Source: Cellulomonas sp. URHE0023
Lineage (GTDB): Bacteria > Actinomycetota > Actinomycetes > Actinomycetales > Cellulomonadaceae
Direction: 5' to 3'
Length of the DNA: 64,000 bases
NCBI RefSeq assembly: GCF_000688475.1
Contig: NZ_JIAN01000007.1
Span: 248,001 to 312,000 of the forward strand
The translations under genes and the position numbers were made by a program. Below, piece by piece: positions 1-8,657 of the stretch (its first letter is position 1; every line of letters starts with the position of its first letter). The notes under the pieces were generated by a model that was not told the origin of the DNA, ran no database searches, and worked only from the letters and a program-made list of their open reading frames with translations.

Positions 1-113
1 TGCGCGAACGCTCGTGTCGAGCGTGTAAACATTTTGAGGGTCGGGCGAATCGGGCGCCTGCGGGGCCCCAGGAGGACCCCGAGAGGCCCTCGTCGGCGTG
101 CATCCTGACCCGC

Positions 114-1433
114 ATGGACCTCGCAGCACACGTCGACGACCGCAGCCCACGCGGCATCGCGGCCACCGTTGCGCGGCTCGTCCGAGGCGGTGACCTGCGG
201 CCCGGCGACCGGTTGCCCACCGTGCGGGTCCTGTCCGCCGAGCTGGGCGTGAGCCCCGCGACCGTCAGCGGAGCGTGGCAGGCGCTCGCGGCGGTCGGCA
301 TCGTGACGTCGCGCGGCCGGGCCGGCACCGTCGTCCTGCCGCCCCCCGCGAGCTGGCTCCCGCCGCGGTACCGGGACCTCGCCGGTGGCGCACCTGCGCG
401 CCTCGACCTGTCCAGCGGGACGCCGGACCCGGAGCTGCTCCCGCTCCTCGGCCCGGCTCTGGCGCGCGTAGCGGTGCAGATGCCCTCGGCCGACTCCGGT
501 GCCTACCTCTCCTCACCCGTCGTGCCCGCGCTCGAGGCGCTGCTGCGCGAGTCGTGGCCGTTCGCCCCGCAACGCATCACCGTGGTCGACGGTGCGCTTG
601 ACGCCATCAGCCGCACGCTCGAACGGGTGGCCGGCTACGGCTCACGCGTGGCCGTGGAGAACCCCGGGTTCCCACCGCTGTTCGACCTGCTGGACCAGCT
701 CGGCCTCGAGCGGGTCCCCGTCACGCTGGACCGCCAGGGCATGCGTCCGGCCGAGCTGCAGGACGCCCTGCAGAGCGGCGCCAAGGTCGTCGTCGTGCAG
801 CCCCGCGCCCAGAACCCGACCGCGGTCAGCATGACGGCTACCCGGGCACGCGAGCTCGCCGGCGTGCTCCGCCGGCACGAAGCCATCGTCATCGAGGACG
901 ACCACTCGGGTGAGATCGCGTCCGCCCGCGACGTCAGCCTCGGCGTCTTCCTGCCCGATCGCGTGGTCCACGTCCGCTCGTACAGCAAGTCGCACGGTCC
1001 CGACCTGCGTATCGCCGCGGTGGGCGGACCCGCCACCGTGCTGGACGCCCTGGTGGCCCGCCGGATGCTGGGCCCAGGCTGGACGAGCAGACTCCTCCAG
1101 CACGTCCTGGTCGACCTCCTCACCGACTCGACCGCGGTCGAGTCGGTCGCCAACGCTCGTCGGGTCTACTTCGCCCGCCGTCGCACCCTGCGCGAAGCAC
1201 TGACCACGCACGGCGTCGTCGTCGACCCGGGCGACGGCATCAACCTGTGGCTGCCTGTCCACGACGAACGCACGGCGCTGCTGCGGTTGGAGGCAGCGGG
1301 GATCCGCGTCGCACCGGGGGCGCCGTTCCGTGCCGACCTCACGCCGAGCGACCATGTCCGCGTCACGGTCGGGCTCGTGGACCGGGAGATCGACGACGTC
1401 GCACGAACGCTCGCCCTGGCGGGCGCTAGCTGA
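114..1433 (+). CDS. MocR/PdxR-type GntR regulator with aminotransferase-like domain
   Basis: 439 aa. Residues about 10-80 form a GntR winged helix (VSPATVSGAWQAL); the rest is a fold-type I aminotransferase-like domain. The PLP-binding lysine is present (SYSKSH, K292) with the upstream ED-DH stretch typical of the fold. Such proteins normally sense PLP or an amino compound and regulate vitamin B6, GABA or amino-acid genes; the target here is unknown. The start has only a weak ribosome site. The 3' end overlaps the convergent membrane-protein gene by 8 nt. Family call is firm; ligand is not known. Confidence 0.9.
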   Translation: MDLAAHVDDRSPRGIAATVARLVRGGDLRPGDRLPTVRVLSAELGVSPATVSGAWQALAAVGIVTSRGRAGTVVLPPPASWLPPRYRDLAGGAPARLDLSSGTPDPELLPLLGPALARVAVQMPSADSGAYLSSPVVPALEALLRESWPFAPQRITVVDGALDAISRTLERVAGYGSRVAVENPGFPPLFDLLDQLGLERVPVTLDRQGMRPAELQDALQSGAKVVVVQPRAQNPTAVSMTATRARELAGVLRRHEAIVIEDDHSGEIASARDVSLGVFLPDRVVHVRSYSKSHGPDLRIAAVGGPATVLDALVARRMLGPGWTSRLLQHVLVDLLTDSTAVESVANARRVYFARRRTLREALTTHGVVVDPGDGINLWLPVHDERTALLRLEAAGIRVAPGAPFRADLTPSDHVRVTVGLVDREIDDVARTLALAGAS

Positions 1434-2670
1434 CCCCGGCCCGGTCCGGCACCGTCTCCGGTGGCGAGGCGGGCACGTCGCGGACCAGGACGACGAGCGC
1501 CGCGAGGACGGCGACGTGCAGGGCGGTTGCCAGCAGCACGGGGATGGCCAGCATCTCGGCCTGCGCGAGGACGAGCATCACGGACGCGCCGCCGAGTGCG
1601 GCCAGAGCGCGGGCGTTGCGGGTCCTGCGGTACTCCGCCGCGGCCGCGAGCACGATCGCCCCGGTCGTCACGACGAGCGCGAGCCGGTAGTACGGGAACC
1701 ACTGCGTGTCCGTGACCACCCGGGTCCAGACCAGCACGGCGACCGCGACGGTCGCCGCATCCGTGACTGCGCGGCACACCATCCAGGTGAGGACGCTCGC
1801 GACCACGATGAGTGCGCCCTGGGTCGCCCGGACCTCCCAGGTGACCGACGCCGGACTGCCCCACAGGAGCAGGACCGGGCTGATGATCGAGCCGGTCCAC
1901 GTCATGTCGAGCATCCGGAAGGTGCCGCTCAGCGCGAACGGTGCCCAGACCAGCACCGTGCCCGCCAGCCAGACCACCGCACCACGCACGCGGCCCCTCC
2001 AGGTGGGCAGGGCGAGCAGCAGCACGGGCACCGCCAGCACGGCCCACGTCTCGAGCGCGCACCCTGCGACGAGCAGGAGCGCCGTGGCCACGTCTCGCCC
2101 GCGTCTCCCGGTCCCGGCAGCGATCAGCCACAGCGCCGGGACCCAGAGGTAGGTCGGGTGCTGGTAGGCGATCAGCGTGGGGATCTGCCAGGGCACGAGA
2201 AGCAGGACGGCGGCACCGACTGCGGCGACGAACAACCCACGGGGCGGTCGGTGGCGTGCTGCCCAGATGCTTGCCGCGTACAGCGCGGGAGCGAGCGCGA
2301 CCACGGCGGCGACGAGGAACCCGACAGTCGTGGAGGCGCGCAGGACGTGAAGCAGGAAGGCCAGCCCGCCGGCCCACACGAGCGCGAGCGGACCCGTCTG
2401 CACGGTGGGGTCGCTGTAGGCGAGGCCCGGGTGCCCGGACAGGATCGCCCGCCCGGCGTGCACGAAGAGGCCGTAGTCCCCGTAGAGGTGGGAAGGGTCG
2501 CTCCACGCGTCGCCGTCGGGCTGCCGAGCCATGTCAGGCTCGAGCGGGATCACCGCCGAGGCCGCCGCGACGACGACCGCCGCCAGCAGGGCCCACAGCC
2601 AGGAGGGCGATTCCCGCACCGAAGCCGAGAGCCACGCCCGCGCACGGAGGGCTCTCGATGACATGGCCAC
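1426..2670 (-). CDS. polytopic membrane protein, possibly GT-C type glycosyltransferase
   Basis: 414 aa with about ten hydrophobic helices. After the first helix there is a large extracytoplasmic loop rich in Asp, Gly and Tyr (around GDYGLFVHAGRAILSG), reminiscent of GT87/GT-C mannosyltransferases, where an acidic residue in the first loop is catalytic. That assignment rests on general resemblance only; a hypothetical membrane protein is equally fair. GTG at 2670 and ATG at 2664 are both possible starts. It is divergent from the F420-0 ABC genes and overlaps the end of the MocR gene. Confidence 0.7.
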   Translation of the reverse strand: MAMSSRALRARAWLSASVRESPSWLWALLAAVVVAAASAVIPLEPDMARQPDGDAWSDPSHLYGDYGLFVHAGRAILSGHPGLAYSDPTVQTGPLALVWAGGLAFLLHVLRASTTVGFLVAAVVALAPALYAASIWAARHRPPRGLFVAAVGAAVLLLVPWQIPTLIAYQHPTYLWVPALWLIAAGTGRRGRDVATALLLVAGCALETWAVLAVPVLLLALPTWRGRVRGAVVWLAGTVLVWAPFALSGTFRMLDMTWTGSIISPVLLLWGSPASVTWEVRATQGALIVVASVLTWMVCRAVTDAATVAVAVLVWTRVVTDTQWFPYYRLALVVTTGAIVLAAAAEYRRTRNARALAALGGASVMLVLAQAEMLAIPVLLATALHVAVLAALVVLVRDVPASPPETVPDRAGVS

Positions 2671-2690
2671 GATTCTCGCCCACCGTGACC

Positions 2691-2746
2691 GGTGCTCGCG
2701 TCACGCAGGCCCCGTGGCGGGACGCGTGCCCGCAGGTGGGAGCACC
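2691..2746. promoter_or_regulatory. inverted repeat in the divergent intergenic region before the F420-0 ABC operon
   Basis: The 254-bp gap at 2671-2924 separates two divergent genes. GGTGCTC (2691-2697) pairs perfectly with GAGCACC (2740-2746), enclosing further GC-rich self-complementary sequence; other short complementary blocks follow to about 2850. It could be an operator or the closing stem of a structured leader. I see no B12 box or TPP motif and do not name a riboswitch class. Confidence 0.3.
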
Positions 2747-2924
2747 AGCGGGGTTGCGCGACCGGGTGGCGATCGGCCTACTCTGTGCGCGGAACCCGGC
2801 CGGGTCTGGCACGGGTCGCGCCGCCCGGCTGTGGGCGGCCCTCCGGAGGCGCGACGTGCGCCCCACCCCCGTCGCCCACGCGTGCGCACGCGACCGCGCG
2901 CACCAGCAGAGACACCGGAGACCC

Positions 2925-3911
2925 ATGCCCGCCGACCGGCGCGTCCTCGTCACAGCCACCGCACTCGCGCTCGGCCTGGCGGCGTGCTCAGCCCAGAGCA
3001 CGCCCGAACGGACGGCCACACCGACCCCGACGGCGTACGCGCCAGTGTCTCTCGACAACTGCGGTACCAAGGTCACGCTCGTCGGACCGCACACCAAGGT
3101 CGTGACGATCAAGTCGACGAGCACCGAGATGCTGCTCGCGCTCGGCCTGCAGGACGTCATGATCGGGACGGCGTTCGCGGACGGCCCGGTGCCGGACGAG
3201 TACAAGGCGGCCTACGACGCGATCCCCGTCATCTCGGACAAGGTCCCCGGGCAGGAGGCACTGCTCGCGCTCGAGCCGGACTTCGTCTACGGCGGGTGGG
3301 AGTCCAACTTCTCGGCCGACGGTGCGGGCGACCGCGCGGCCCTGCAGGACCTCGGCATCGACACGTACGTCTCCCCCGCGGCGTGCAAGGAGCCGGACTA
3401 CATGCCCGACCCGCTGACGTTCGACGACGTCGACGACGAGATTCGCGAGGTGGCCACGATCTTCGGCGTCCCGGACCGCGCGGAGGCCCTGATCGCCGAC
3501 GAGAGGGCCACGCTCTCGAGCGTGACGAAGCCCGCCGAGAAGACCACCGCCCTCTGGTACAGCTCCGGCTCGGACACCCCGTACGTCGGCGCCGGCATCG
3601 GCGCGCCGCAGATGATGATGGACGCCGCGGGCCTGACCAACATCTTCGCGGACGTGCACGACACGTGGACGCCTGCCGGCTGGGAGAGCATCGTCGCGGC
3701 AGACCCGAGTGTCATCGTGCTGGTCGACGCGTCCTGGAACACCGCCGCCTCGAAGATCCAGCTGCTCGAGGCCAACCCCGCCACAGCCCAGCTCAGCGCC
3801 GTCCAGAACCACCGGTACCTGACCATCCCGTTCGCCGCGTCCGAGGCCGGCGTCCGCAACGCCGAGGCCGTGAAGTCACTGGACGACCAGCTGGCGGCCC
3901 TCCCGAAGTGA
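2925..3911 (+). CDS. proposed F420-0 ABC transporter, substrate-binding lipoprotein
   Basis: 328 aa. The ATG at 2925 follows GGAG and opens a lipoprotein signal with LAAC, giving Cys21 as the lipidated residue. The rest is a BtuF/FecB-like periplasmic binding fold as used for cobalamin and siderophores. The three-gene cassette next to F420 genes matches the actinobacterial cassette proposed (TIGR03868 group) to import F420-0, the coenzyme without its glutamate tail. Substrate is thus inferred from context. It overlaps the permease gene by a GTGA tetranucleotide. Confidence 0.8.
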   Translation: MPADRRVLVTATALALGLAACSAQSTPERTATPTPTAYAPVSLDNCGTKVTLVGPHTKVVTIKSTSTEMLLALGLQDVMIGTAFADGPVPDEYKAAYDAIPVISDKVPGQEALLALEPDFVYGGWESNFSADGAGDRAALQDLGIDTYVSPAACKEPDYMPDPLTFDDVDDEIREVATIFGVPDRAEALIADERATLSSVTKPAEKTTALWYSSGSDTPYVGAGIGAPQMMMDAAGLTNIFADVHDTWTPAGWESIVAADPSVIVLVDASWNTAASKIQLLEANPATAQLSAVQNHRYLTIPFAASEAGVRNAEAVKSLDDQLAALPK

Positions 3912-4936
3912 GTGAACGACGCCGGGCAGCCCCGCTCCCCCTGCTTGTCTCCGTAGGGATCCTCGCCGTCGTCGCGACCGTCCTGGTCGCCGTCACGATC
4001 GGCCCGGCGGACCTGCAGGTCGCCGAGGTCGCGCGCAGCGTCGCGGCCCACCTCGGCTTCGCGGTCGCTGACGTGCCGAAGCTGCATGACGCCATCGTGT
4101 GGGACCTGCGCCTGCCCCGGGTGCTCACGGCCGCGGCGGTCGGCGCCGGTCTGGCCCTGGCCGGAGCCGTCATGCAGAGCCTCACGCGCAACCCGCTGGC
4201 CGACCCGTACCTGCTGGGCCTGTCCTCGGGTGCGTCGCTCGGCGCGGTGGCGGTGCTCGTGCTCGGCGTGAGCCTGCTCCTACCGGTCGCCGCGTTCGCG
4301 GGCGCGATCCTGGCGCTCCTCGCGACCCTGACGCTGGCGCGCACAGGCGGCACCCTCACTCCGGGCCGGACCGTGCTGGCGGGGCTCGCCGTCTCGCAGT
4401 TCGCCGCCGCGGGCACGTCGTTCGTCATCTTCTGGACGGCGACGGGCGACTCCTACCGCGAGATCCTCAACTGGCTGCTGGGCTCGCTCGCGGGCTCGAC
4501 GTGGGCCGACGTCGCGATCGCGGGCACTGCGGTCGTCGTCATCGGCGCGGTCCTCCTCATGAGCTCCACGAGGCTCGACTCGTTCACGTTCGGGGACACG
4601 TCGGCGGCCTCGCTCGGCATCGACGTGAACCGCACGCGATGGACCTTGATGATCGTCGTCGCGCTGCTCACGGGCGCGATGGTGGCCGTGAGCGGGGCCA
4701 TCGGGTTCGTCGGCCTGATCCTGCCGCACGCAGTCTCGTCGCTGACCGGCCCGGCGCACCGACGGCTGCTCCCCGTCGCCGGCCTGGCAGGCGCCGTGTT
4801 CCTCGTCTGGGCAGACACGATCGCGCGGACCGTGTTCGACCCGCGCGAGCTCCCCGTCGGCATCGTCACCGCGCTCGTCGGCGTGCCCGTGTTCGCGTTC
4901 CTCCTGCGCCGCGGGAAGGGGTCGGCATGGACCTGA
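3908..4936 (+). CDS. proposed F420-0 ABC transporter, FecCD-family permease
   Basis: 342 aa starting at the GTG that overlaps the stop codon of the binding-protein gene. It has the usual FecCD layout of about ten helices and the conserved stretch LTRNPLADPYLLGLSSGASLG at roughly residues 95-115, plus GFVGLILPHAVSSLTGP near the C-terminus, which contacts the ATPase. Length is normal for BtuC/FecD permeases. Substrate is inferred from the neighbouring cofD, cofE and F420-dependent enzyme genes. The next gene starts 10 nt before this one ends. Confidence 0.85.
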   Translation: MSERRRAAPLPLLVSVGILAVVATVLVAVTIGPADLQVAEVARSVAAHLGFAVADVPKLHDAIVWDLRLPRVLTAAAVGAGLALAGAVMQSLTRNPLADPYLLGLSSGASLGAVAVLVLGVSLLLPVAAFAGAILALLATLTLARTGGTLTPGRTVLAGLAVSQFAAAGTSFVIFWTATGDSYREILNWLLGSLAGSTWADVAIAGTAVVVIGAVLLMSSTRLDSFTFGDTSAASLGIDVNRTRWTLMIVVALLTGAMVAVSGAIGFVGLILPHAVSSLTGPAHRRLLPVAGLAGAVFLVWADTIARTVFDPRELPVGIVTALVGVPVFAFLLRRGKGSAWT

Positions 4937-5694
4937 CCCTGCAGGGTGTGGGCACGCGGCTCGGCGGACGGTGGGTGGTCGACGGCGTCGACGCGACCCC
5001 GCCCGCGGGTGCGCTCACCGGTCTCCTCGGACCCAACGGTGCGGGGAAGACGACGCTCCTGCGCATGATCGCGGGCCTGGTCGGGCCGGAGGCCGGCGCG
5101 GTGCTGGTCGAGAACGAGAACGTCGAGGCGATCCCGCGCCGAAGACGCGCGCAGCGGATCGCCTTGTTGGAGCAGGAGTCGACGAGCTCGGTCCCCCTGA
5201 CCGTGCGCGAGGTGGTCGGGCTCGGCCGCATCCCGTACCGCACGATCTGGGGGAACGACCCGGACGACGCCGCCGTGGACCGCGCGCTGCGCAGCGCACG
5301 CGCCGAGCACCTGGCGGACCGCGCCTGGTGGTCCCTCTCGGGCGGTGAGCGGCAGCGCGTCCAGATCGCCCGTGCGCTCGCGCAGGAGCCCGACCTCCTG
5401 CTCCTCGACGAGCCGACCAACCACCTGGACGTGAGTGCGCAGCTCGGCCTGCTCGCCTTCGTCCGGGACCTGGGCACCACCACGGTCGCGGCACTGCACG
5501 ATCTGAACCTCGCAGCCGCGTTCTGCGAGCACGTGCTGGTGCTCAAGGACGGCCACCTCGCCGCAGCAGGGCACCCGCGCGTGGTCCTGACCCCCGACCT
5601 CCTGCGGGACGTCTACGCGGTGGAGGCCGACGTGCTCACCAACCCCCGGACCGGGCGCCCGGTCATCGCCTTCCACGAACCGGAGCACCCATGA
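4927..5694 (+). CDS. proposed F420-0 ABC transporter, ATP-binding protein
   Basis: 255 aa FecE/BtuD-type ATPase. Walker A (GPNGAGKTT), ABC signature (LSGGERQR), Walker B (LLLLDEP) and the H-loop (ALHDLN) are all intact. The ATG at 4927 lies inside the permease gene and the stop overlaps the cofD start as ATGA, so importer and CofD are probably translated as one coupled unit. It would energise uptake of F420-0 or a related deazaflavin; a siderophore or corrinoid substrate is the main alternative on sequence alone. Confidence 0.85.
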   Translation: MDLTLQGVGTRLGGRWVVDGVDATPPAGALTGLLGPNGAGKTTLLRMIAGLVGPEAGAVLVENENVEAIPRRRRAQRIALLEQESTSSVPLTVREVVGLGRIPYRTIWGNDPDDAAVDRALRSARAEHLADRAWWSLSGGERQRVQIARALAQEPDLLLLDEPTNHLDVSAQLGLLAFVRDLGTTTVAALHDLNLAAAFCEHVLVLKDGHLAAAGHPRVVLTPDLLRDVYAVEADVLTNPRTGRPVIAFHEPEHP

Positions 5695-6650
5695 AGATCA
5701 CCGTCCTGTCCGGTGGCGTCGGTGGCGCGCGCTTCACGCGCGGGCTGCTGGCCCTCGTCGGCGACGAGCACCCCGTCACGGTCGTCGCGAACACCGGTGA
5801 CGACATGTGGTTGCACGGTGTGCGCGTGTGCCCCGACCTGGACACGCTGATGTACACGCTCGGCGGCGCCGTGCACGAGGACCAGGGCTGGGGCCGACGG
5901 GACGAGTCGAAGCGTGTGAGCGACGACCTCGCTGCCTACGGACTCGGCTGGGACTGGTTCACGCTGGGGGACCTGGACCTGGCCACCCACCTCGCGCGCA
6001 CCGAGCTGCTCCGATCGGGGATGCCCCTCTCGCAGGTCACGGCCCGGCTCGCCGACCGATGGCGACCCGGGGTCACGCTCCTGCCGATGACCGACGACGA
6101 GGTCGAGACGCACGTGGTCCTCGACGACGGGCGTGAGATCCACTTCGAGGAGTGGTGGGTGCGGCACCGAGCGGCGGTCCCGGCGAGGCGGTTCGTGCAG
6201 ACGAACCTGGCCGTCTCCTCCCCTGCGCCCGGCGTGCTGGAGGCGCTGCGGGACGCCGACGTCGTCGCGATCCCGCCAAGCAACCCGGTGGTCTCGGTGG
6301 GCACGATCCTGGCGGTCCCCGGCGTCCGCGACGCGTTGGCCACCACGGACGCGCCTGTCGTCGGTGTGAGCCCGGTGGTCGGCGGCGCTCCCGTGCGCGG
6401 GATGGCCGACGCCTGCCTGGCCGCCATCGGCGTCGAGACCAGCGCCCTGGGCGTCGCCGAGCACTACGGCCGGCGTGCCGAGGGCGGGATCCTGGACGCC
6501 TGGCTCGTCGACGAGGTGGACGCACCGGCCGCCGCCCGGCTGCGCGACGCAGGCTGGGCGTCGCGAGCGGTCCCCACCCTCATGACCGACGTGCCGACCA
6601 CCGCACGCATCGCCGCGGCCGCCCTAGACCTCGTCGACCGACAGCCCTGA
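5691..6650 (+). CDS. cofD: 2-phospho-L-lactate transferase (F420 biosynthesis)
   Basis: 319 aa CofD/FbiA. It transfers the phospholactate (or phosphoenolpyruvate-derived) moiety onto 7,8-didemethyl-8-hydroxy-5-deazariboflavin to give F420-0. The N-terminal SGGVGGARF loop and NTGDD motif are characteristic of the family, as is the full length. The start overlaps the ABC ATPase stop by 4 nt. The last 27 nt overlap the 3' end of the convergent cofC gene. Organisms carrying the F420-0 importer often lack this enzyme, so its presence here is notable. Confidence 0.93.
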   Translation: MKITVLSGGVGGARFTRGLLALVGDEHPVTVVANTGDDMWLHGVRVCPDLDTLMYTLGGAVHEDQGWGRRDESKRVSDDLAAYGLGWDWFTLGDLDLATHLARTELLRSGMPLSQVTARLADRWRPGVTLLPMTDDEVETHVVLDDGREIHFEEWWVRHRAAVPARRFVQTNLAVSSPAPGVLEALRDADVVAIPPSNPVVSVGTILAVPGVRDALATTDAPVVGVSPVVGGAPVRGMADACLAAIGVETSALGVAEHYGRRAEGGILDAWLVDEVDAPAAARLRDAGWASRAVPTLMTDVPTTARIAAAALDLVDRQP

Positions 6651-7226
6651 CAGGACCTTCGCGGTCCGCCGACCGACACCGAGGCGTGCTACGGCCGCCA
6701 GGTCGGACGGCACGTCGACGTCTCGCCGCACGGTGGACCCGAGCGGGACGTCGAGCCGCACGTGCCCGGACGCCTCGTGCAGGGCCGCCGAGCCGGGCCC
6801 GAACTGCGGCGTGCACGCGACGAGACCCGTGAGCAGCGTCGTACCGGTCCCGTCGGCATCCGAGACGAAGCCGAGCGGATGCCGCTGCGCGAGGTCGAGC
6901 GCCGCCCGCAGGTCGTCCGGCCGCAGCGCAGGCAGGTCCCCGAGCAGGACCGCGACCGGCAGCGACGCACGGGCAAGACCCGCGCGGATCGCGGCGTTGA
7001 GACCACCACCCGGGTCGTCGACCACGAAGGGTGCGGCGGCACGGATCTCGTCGTCGCTCGTCACGACCAGGACCCGCCTCACACCGGGCGTTGCCGCGGC
7101 CGACTCCATGGTGTCGAGCGCCATGGCCCGTGCGAGTGCGGCGCGTGCCCCCGGGTCCAGATAGCCCGCCAGCCGCGTCTTGCCCACGGCGGCCGGCTTC
7201 ACGGGTACGACGACGACCCACTCCAT
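6624..7226 (-). CDS. cofC: phospholactate/PEP guanylyltransferase (F420 biosynthesis)
   Basis: 200 aa CofC/FbiD nucleotidyltransferase, which activates 2-phospholactate or phosphoenolpyruvate with GTP for CofD. The N-terminal motif VVPVKPAAVGKTRLAG and the LLGDLPAL metal-binding segment are present. The ATG at 7226 follows a strong GGGAGGTGG at good spacing, so the upstream in-frame Met is not needed. It is convergent with cofD and divergent from the HhH-GPD gene. Confidence 0.9.
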   Translation of the reverse strand: MEWVVVVPVKPAAVGKTRLAGYLDPGARAALARAMALDTMESAAATPGVRRVLVVTSDDEIRAAAPFVVDDPGGGLNAAIRAGLARASLPVAVLLGDLPALRPDDLRAALDLAQRHPLGFVSDADGTGTTLLTGLVACTPQFGPGSAALHEASGHVRLDVPLGSTVRRDVDVPSDLAAVARLGVGRRTAKVLSGLSVDEV

Positions 7227-7282
7227 GCGTCCACCTCCCGTCGGGGTTCTCACCGGGAGCACCCCCGCGAGAGGATGCTGCC

Positions 7283-7858
7283 ATGACGCTCTGGCTCACC
7301 GGCGACCCGACCGCCGACCAGCTCCTGACCGACGACCCGTTCGCGCTGCTGCTCGGCATGCTGCTGGACCAGCAGGTCACAATGGAGTCGGCGTTCGCAG
7401 GCCCGGCCAAGATCGCCGACCGGATGGGTGGCCTCGACGTGCACCGCGTCGCGGAGGCGGACCCCACGGAGTTCGCCTCGTTGTGCGCCACACCGCCGGC
7501 GGTCCACCGCTACCCCGGCTCGATGGCGGGACGTATCCAGGGTGTCGCCGGAGCCCTCGTCGAGCAGTACGACGGCGACGTGACCCGACTGTGGACCGAC
7601 GGTGACCCCGACGGCCCGACCGTGCTCAAGCGGCTCAAGGCCCTGCCCGGGTTCGGTGACCAGAAGGCGCGCATCTTCCTCGCCCTTCTGGGCAAGCAGA
7701 TCGGCGTGCAGCCGGCGGGATGGGCACAGGCGGCGGGCGCGTACGGGGAGCCAGGCTCGCGCCGCTCGATCGCCGACGTCACCGACCCGACCTCGCTGGC
7801 GGAGGTCCGCGTGACCAAGCAGGCCGCCAAGGCCGCAGCGAAAGCGGCCGTCGGCTAG
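7283..7858 (+). CDS. HhH-GPD type base-excision repair protein
   Basis: 191 aa, starting at an ATG 8 nt after GAGAGG. It resembles the small actinobacterial HhH-GPD family (TIGR03252 type): a helix-hairpin-helix LPGFGDQKARIFLALLGKQ near residue 125 and an N-terminal LLDQQV helix as in Nth/AlkA glycosylases. No Cys cluster for a [4Fe-4S] centre is present. The C-terminus is Ala/Lys-rich. Substrate lesion unknown. Its position between cofC and cofE is probably incidental. Confidence 0.85.
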   Translation: MTLWLTGDPTADQLLTDDPFALLLGMLLDQQVTMESAFAGPAKIADRMGGLDVHRVAEADPTEFASLCATPPAVHRYPGSMAGRIQGVAGALVEQYDGDVTRLWTDGDPDGPTVLKRLKALPGFGDQKARIFLALLGKQIGVQPAGWAQAAGAYGEPGSRRSIADVTDPTSLAEVRVTKQAAKAAAKAAVG

Positions 7859-7892
7859 CAGCGGACCTGCGCGGCGAGCGTCGGGAGCCGGA

Positions 7893-8657
7893 TCAGTCTT
7901 CCGTCAGCGCGTCCTTCCAGCCCTGCGCGTACGCCTCGGCGCTGCCCTGCGCGAACATGTCCTCGTCGCCGAGCCGCACGAGCGCCCGCGCACCAGGACC
8001 GTCGTCCGGGGTGACGAGGTCCCCGAGCCCGCGCACGACGGCCAGCGGCCGCCCCTCGGCCTTGCCCTTGACGAGCTCGCCCGCGGACGCGACCTCGTCC
8101 GCCACCGCAGCCTGCGTCATGATCAACGGGCGCCCGAACGTGTCGGCCTGACCCCGCAGATCGTCGAGCACGACGAGCCCCGCCGCCCCGATCGCGATGT
8201 CCGTGACTCCCTGCCTCCACGGACGACCGGCCGTGTCGGTGATGACGAGACCGATCGTCACGCCGAACCGGGCAGACAGGCCCGCACGGATCCGGCGCGC
8301 TGAGGCGTCCGGATCCACCGGGAGCAGCAGCACGGTCCCCTCGGGGGTGTTGCTCGCGTCCACACCGGCCGCGGCCATGACCAGTCCGAGGCGGTTCTCC
8401 ACGATCCGGGTCACCCCGGTCGAGTGCTCGCGGGTCGCGACGACACGCACGGTCTCGTCGGTGATCGCCTGCTCACGGTCGTCGGCCGAGACCACCCGGC
8501 CCTCAGCCTTGGAGACGACCTTGGACGTGAGCACGAGGACGTCGCCGTCGACGGGCGGGTCGTCCGCCAGGAGGGCGGACAGGAGATCGACGAGGTCGTC
8601 GCCGGGCGCGATCTCGGGCAGCCCGTCGGGTGCCCAGACCTCCAGGCGGGCCGTCAC
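7893..8657 (-). CDS. cofE: coenzyme F420-0:L-glutamate ligase
   Basis: 254 aa CofE, which adds glutamates to F420-0. The GTG at 8657 overlaps the stop of the upstream LLM gene as GTGA. Family motifs include [12 protein letters not shown] and [18 protein letters not shown]. The protein is the stand-alone ligase and lacks the C-terminal nitroreductase-like domain of mycobacterial FbiB, which completes dehydro-F420 reduction, so that function must lie elsewhere if needed. It is convergent with the HhH-GPD gene. Confidence 0.92.
   Translation of the reverse strand: MTARLEVWAPDGLPEIAPGDDLVDLLSALLADDPPVDGDVLVLTSKVVSKAEGRVVSADDREQAITDETVRVVATREHSTGVTRIVENRLGLVMAAAGVDASNTPEGTVLLLPVDPDASARRIRAGLSARFGVTIGLVITDTAGRPWRQGVTDIAIGAAGLVVLDDLRGQADTFGRPLIMTQAAVADEVASAGELVKGKAEGRPLAVVRGLGDLVTPDDGPGARALVRLGDEDMFAQGSAEAYAQGWKDALTED

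Noticed and set aside
2671-2924. Cobalamin riboswitch before the BtuF-like gene
   Set aside because: No B12 box or other conserved cobalamin-riboswitch core element could be found.
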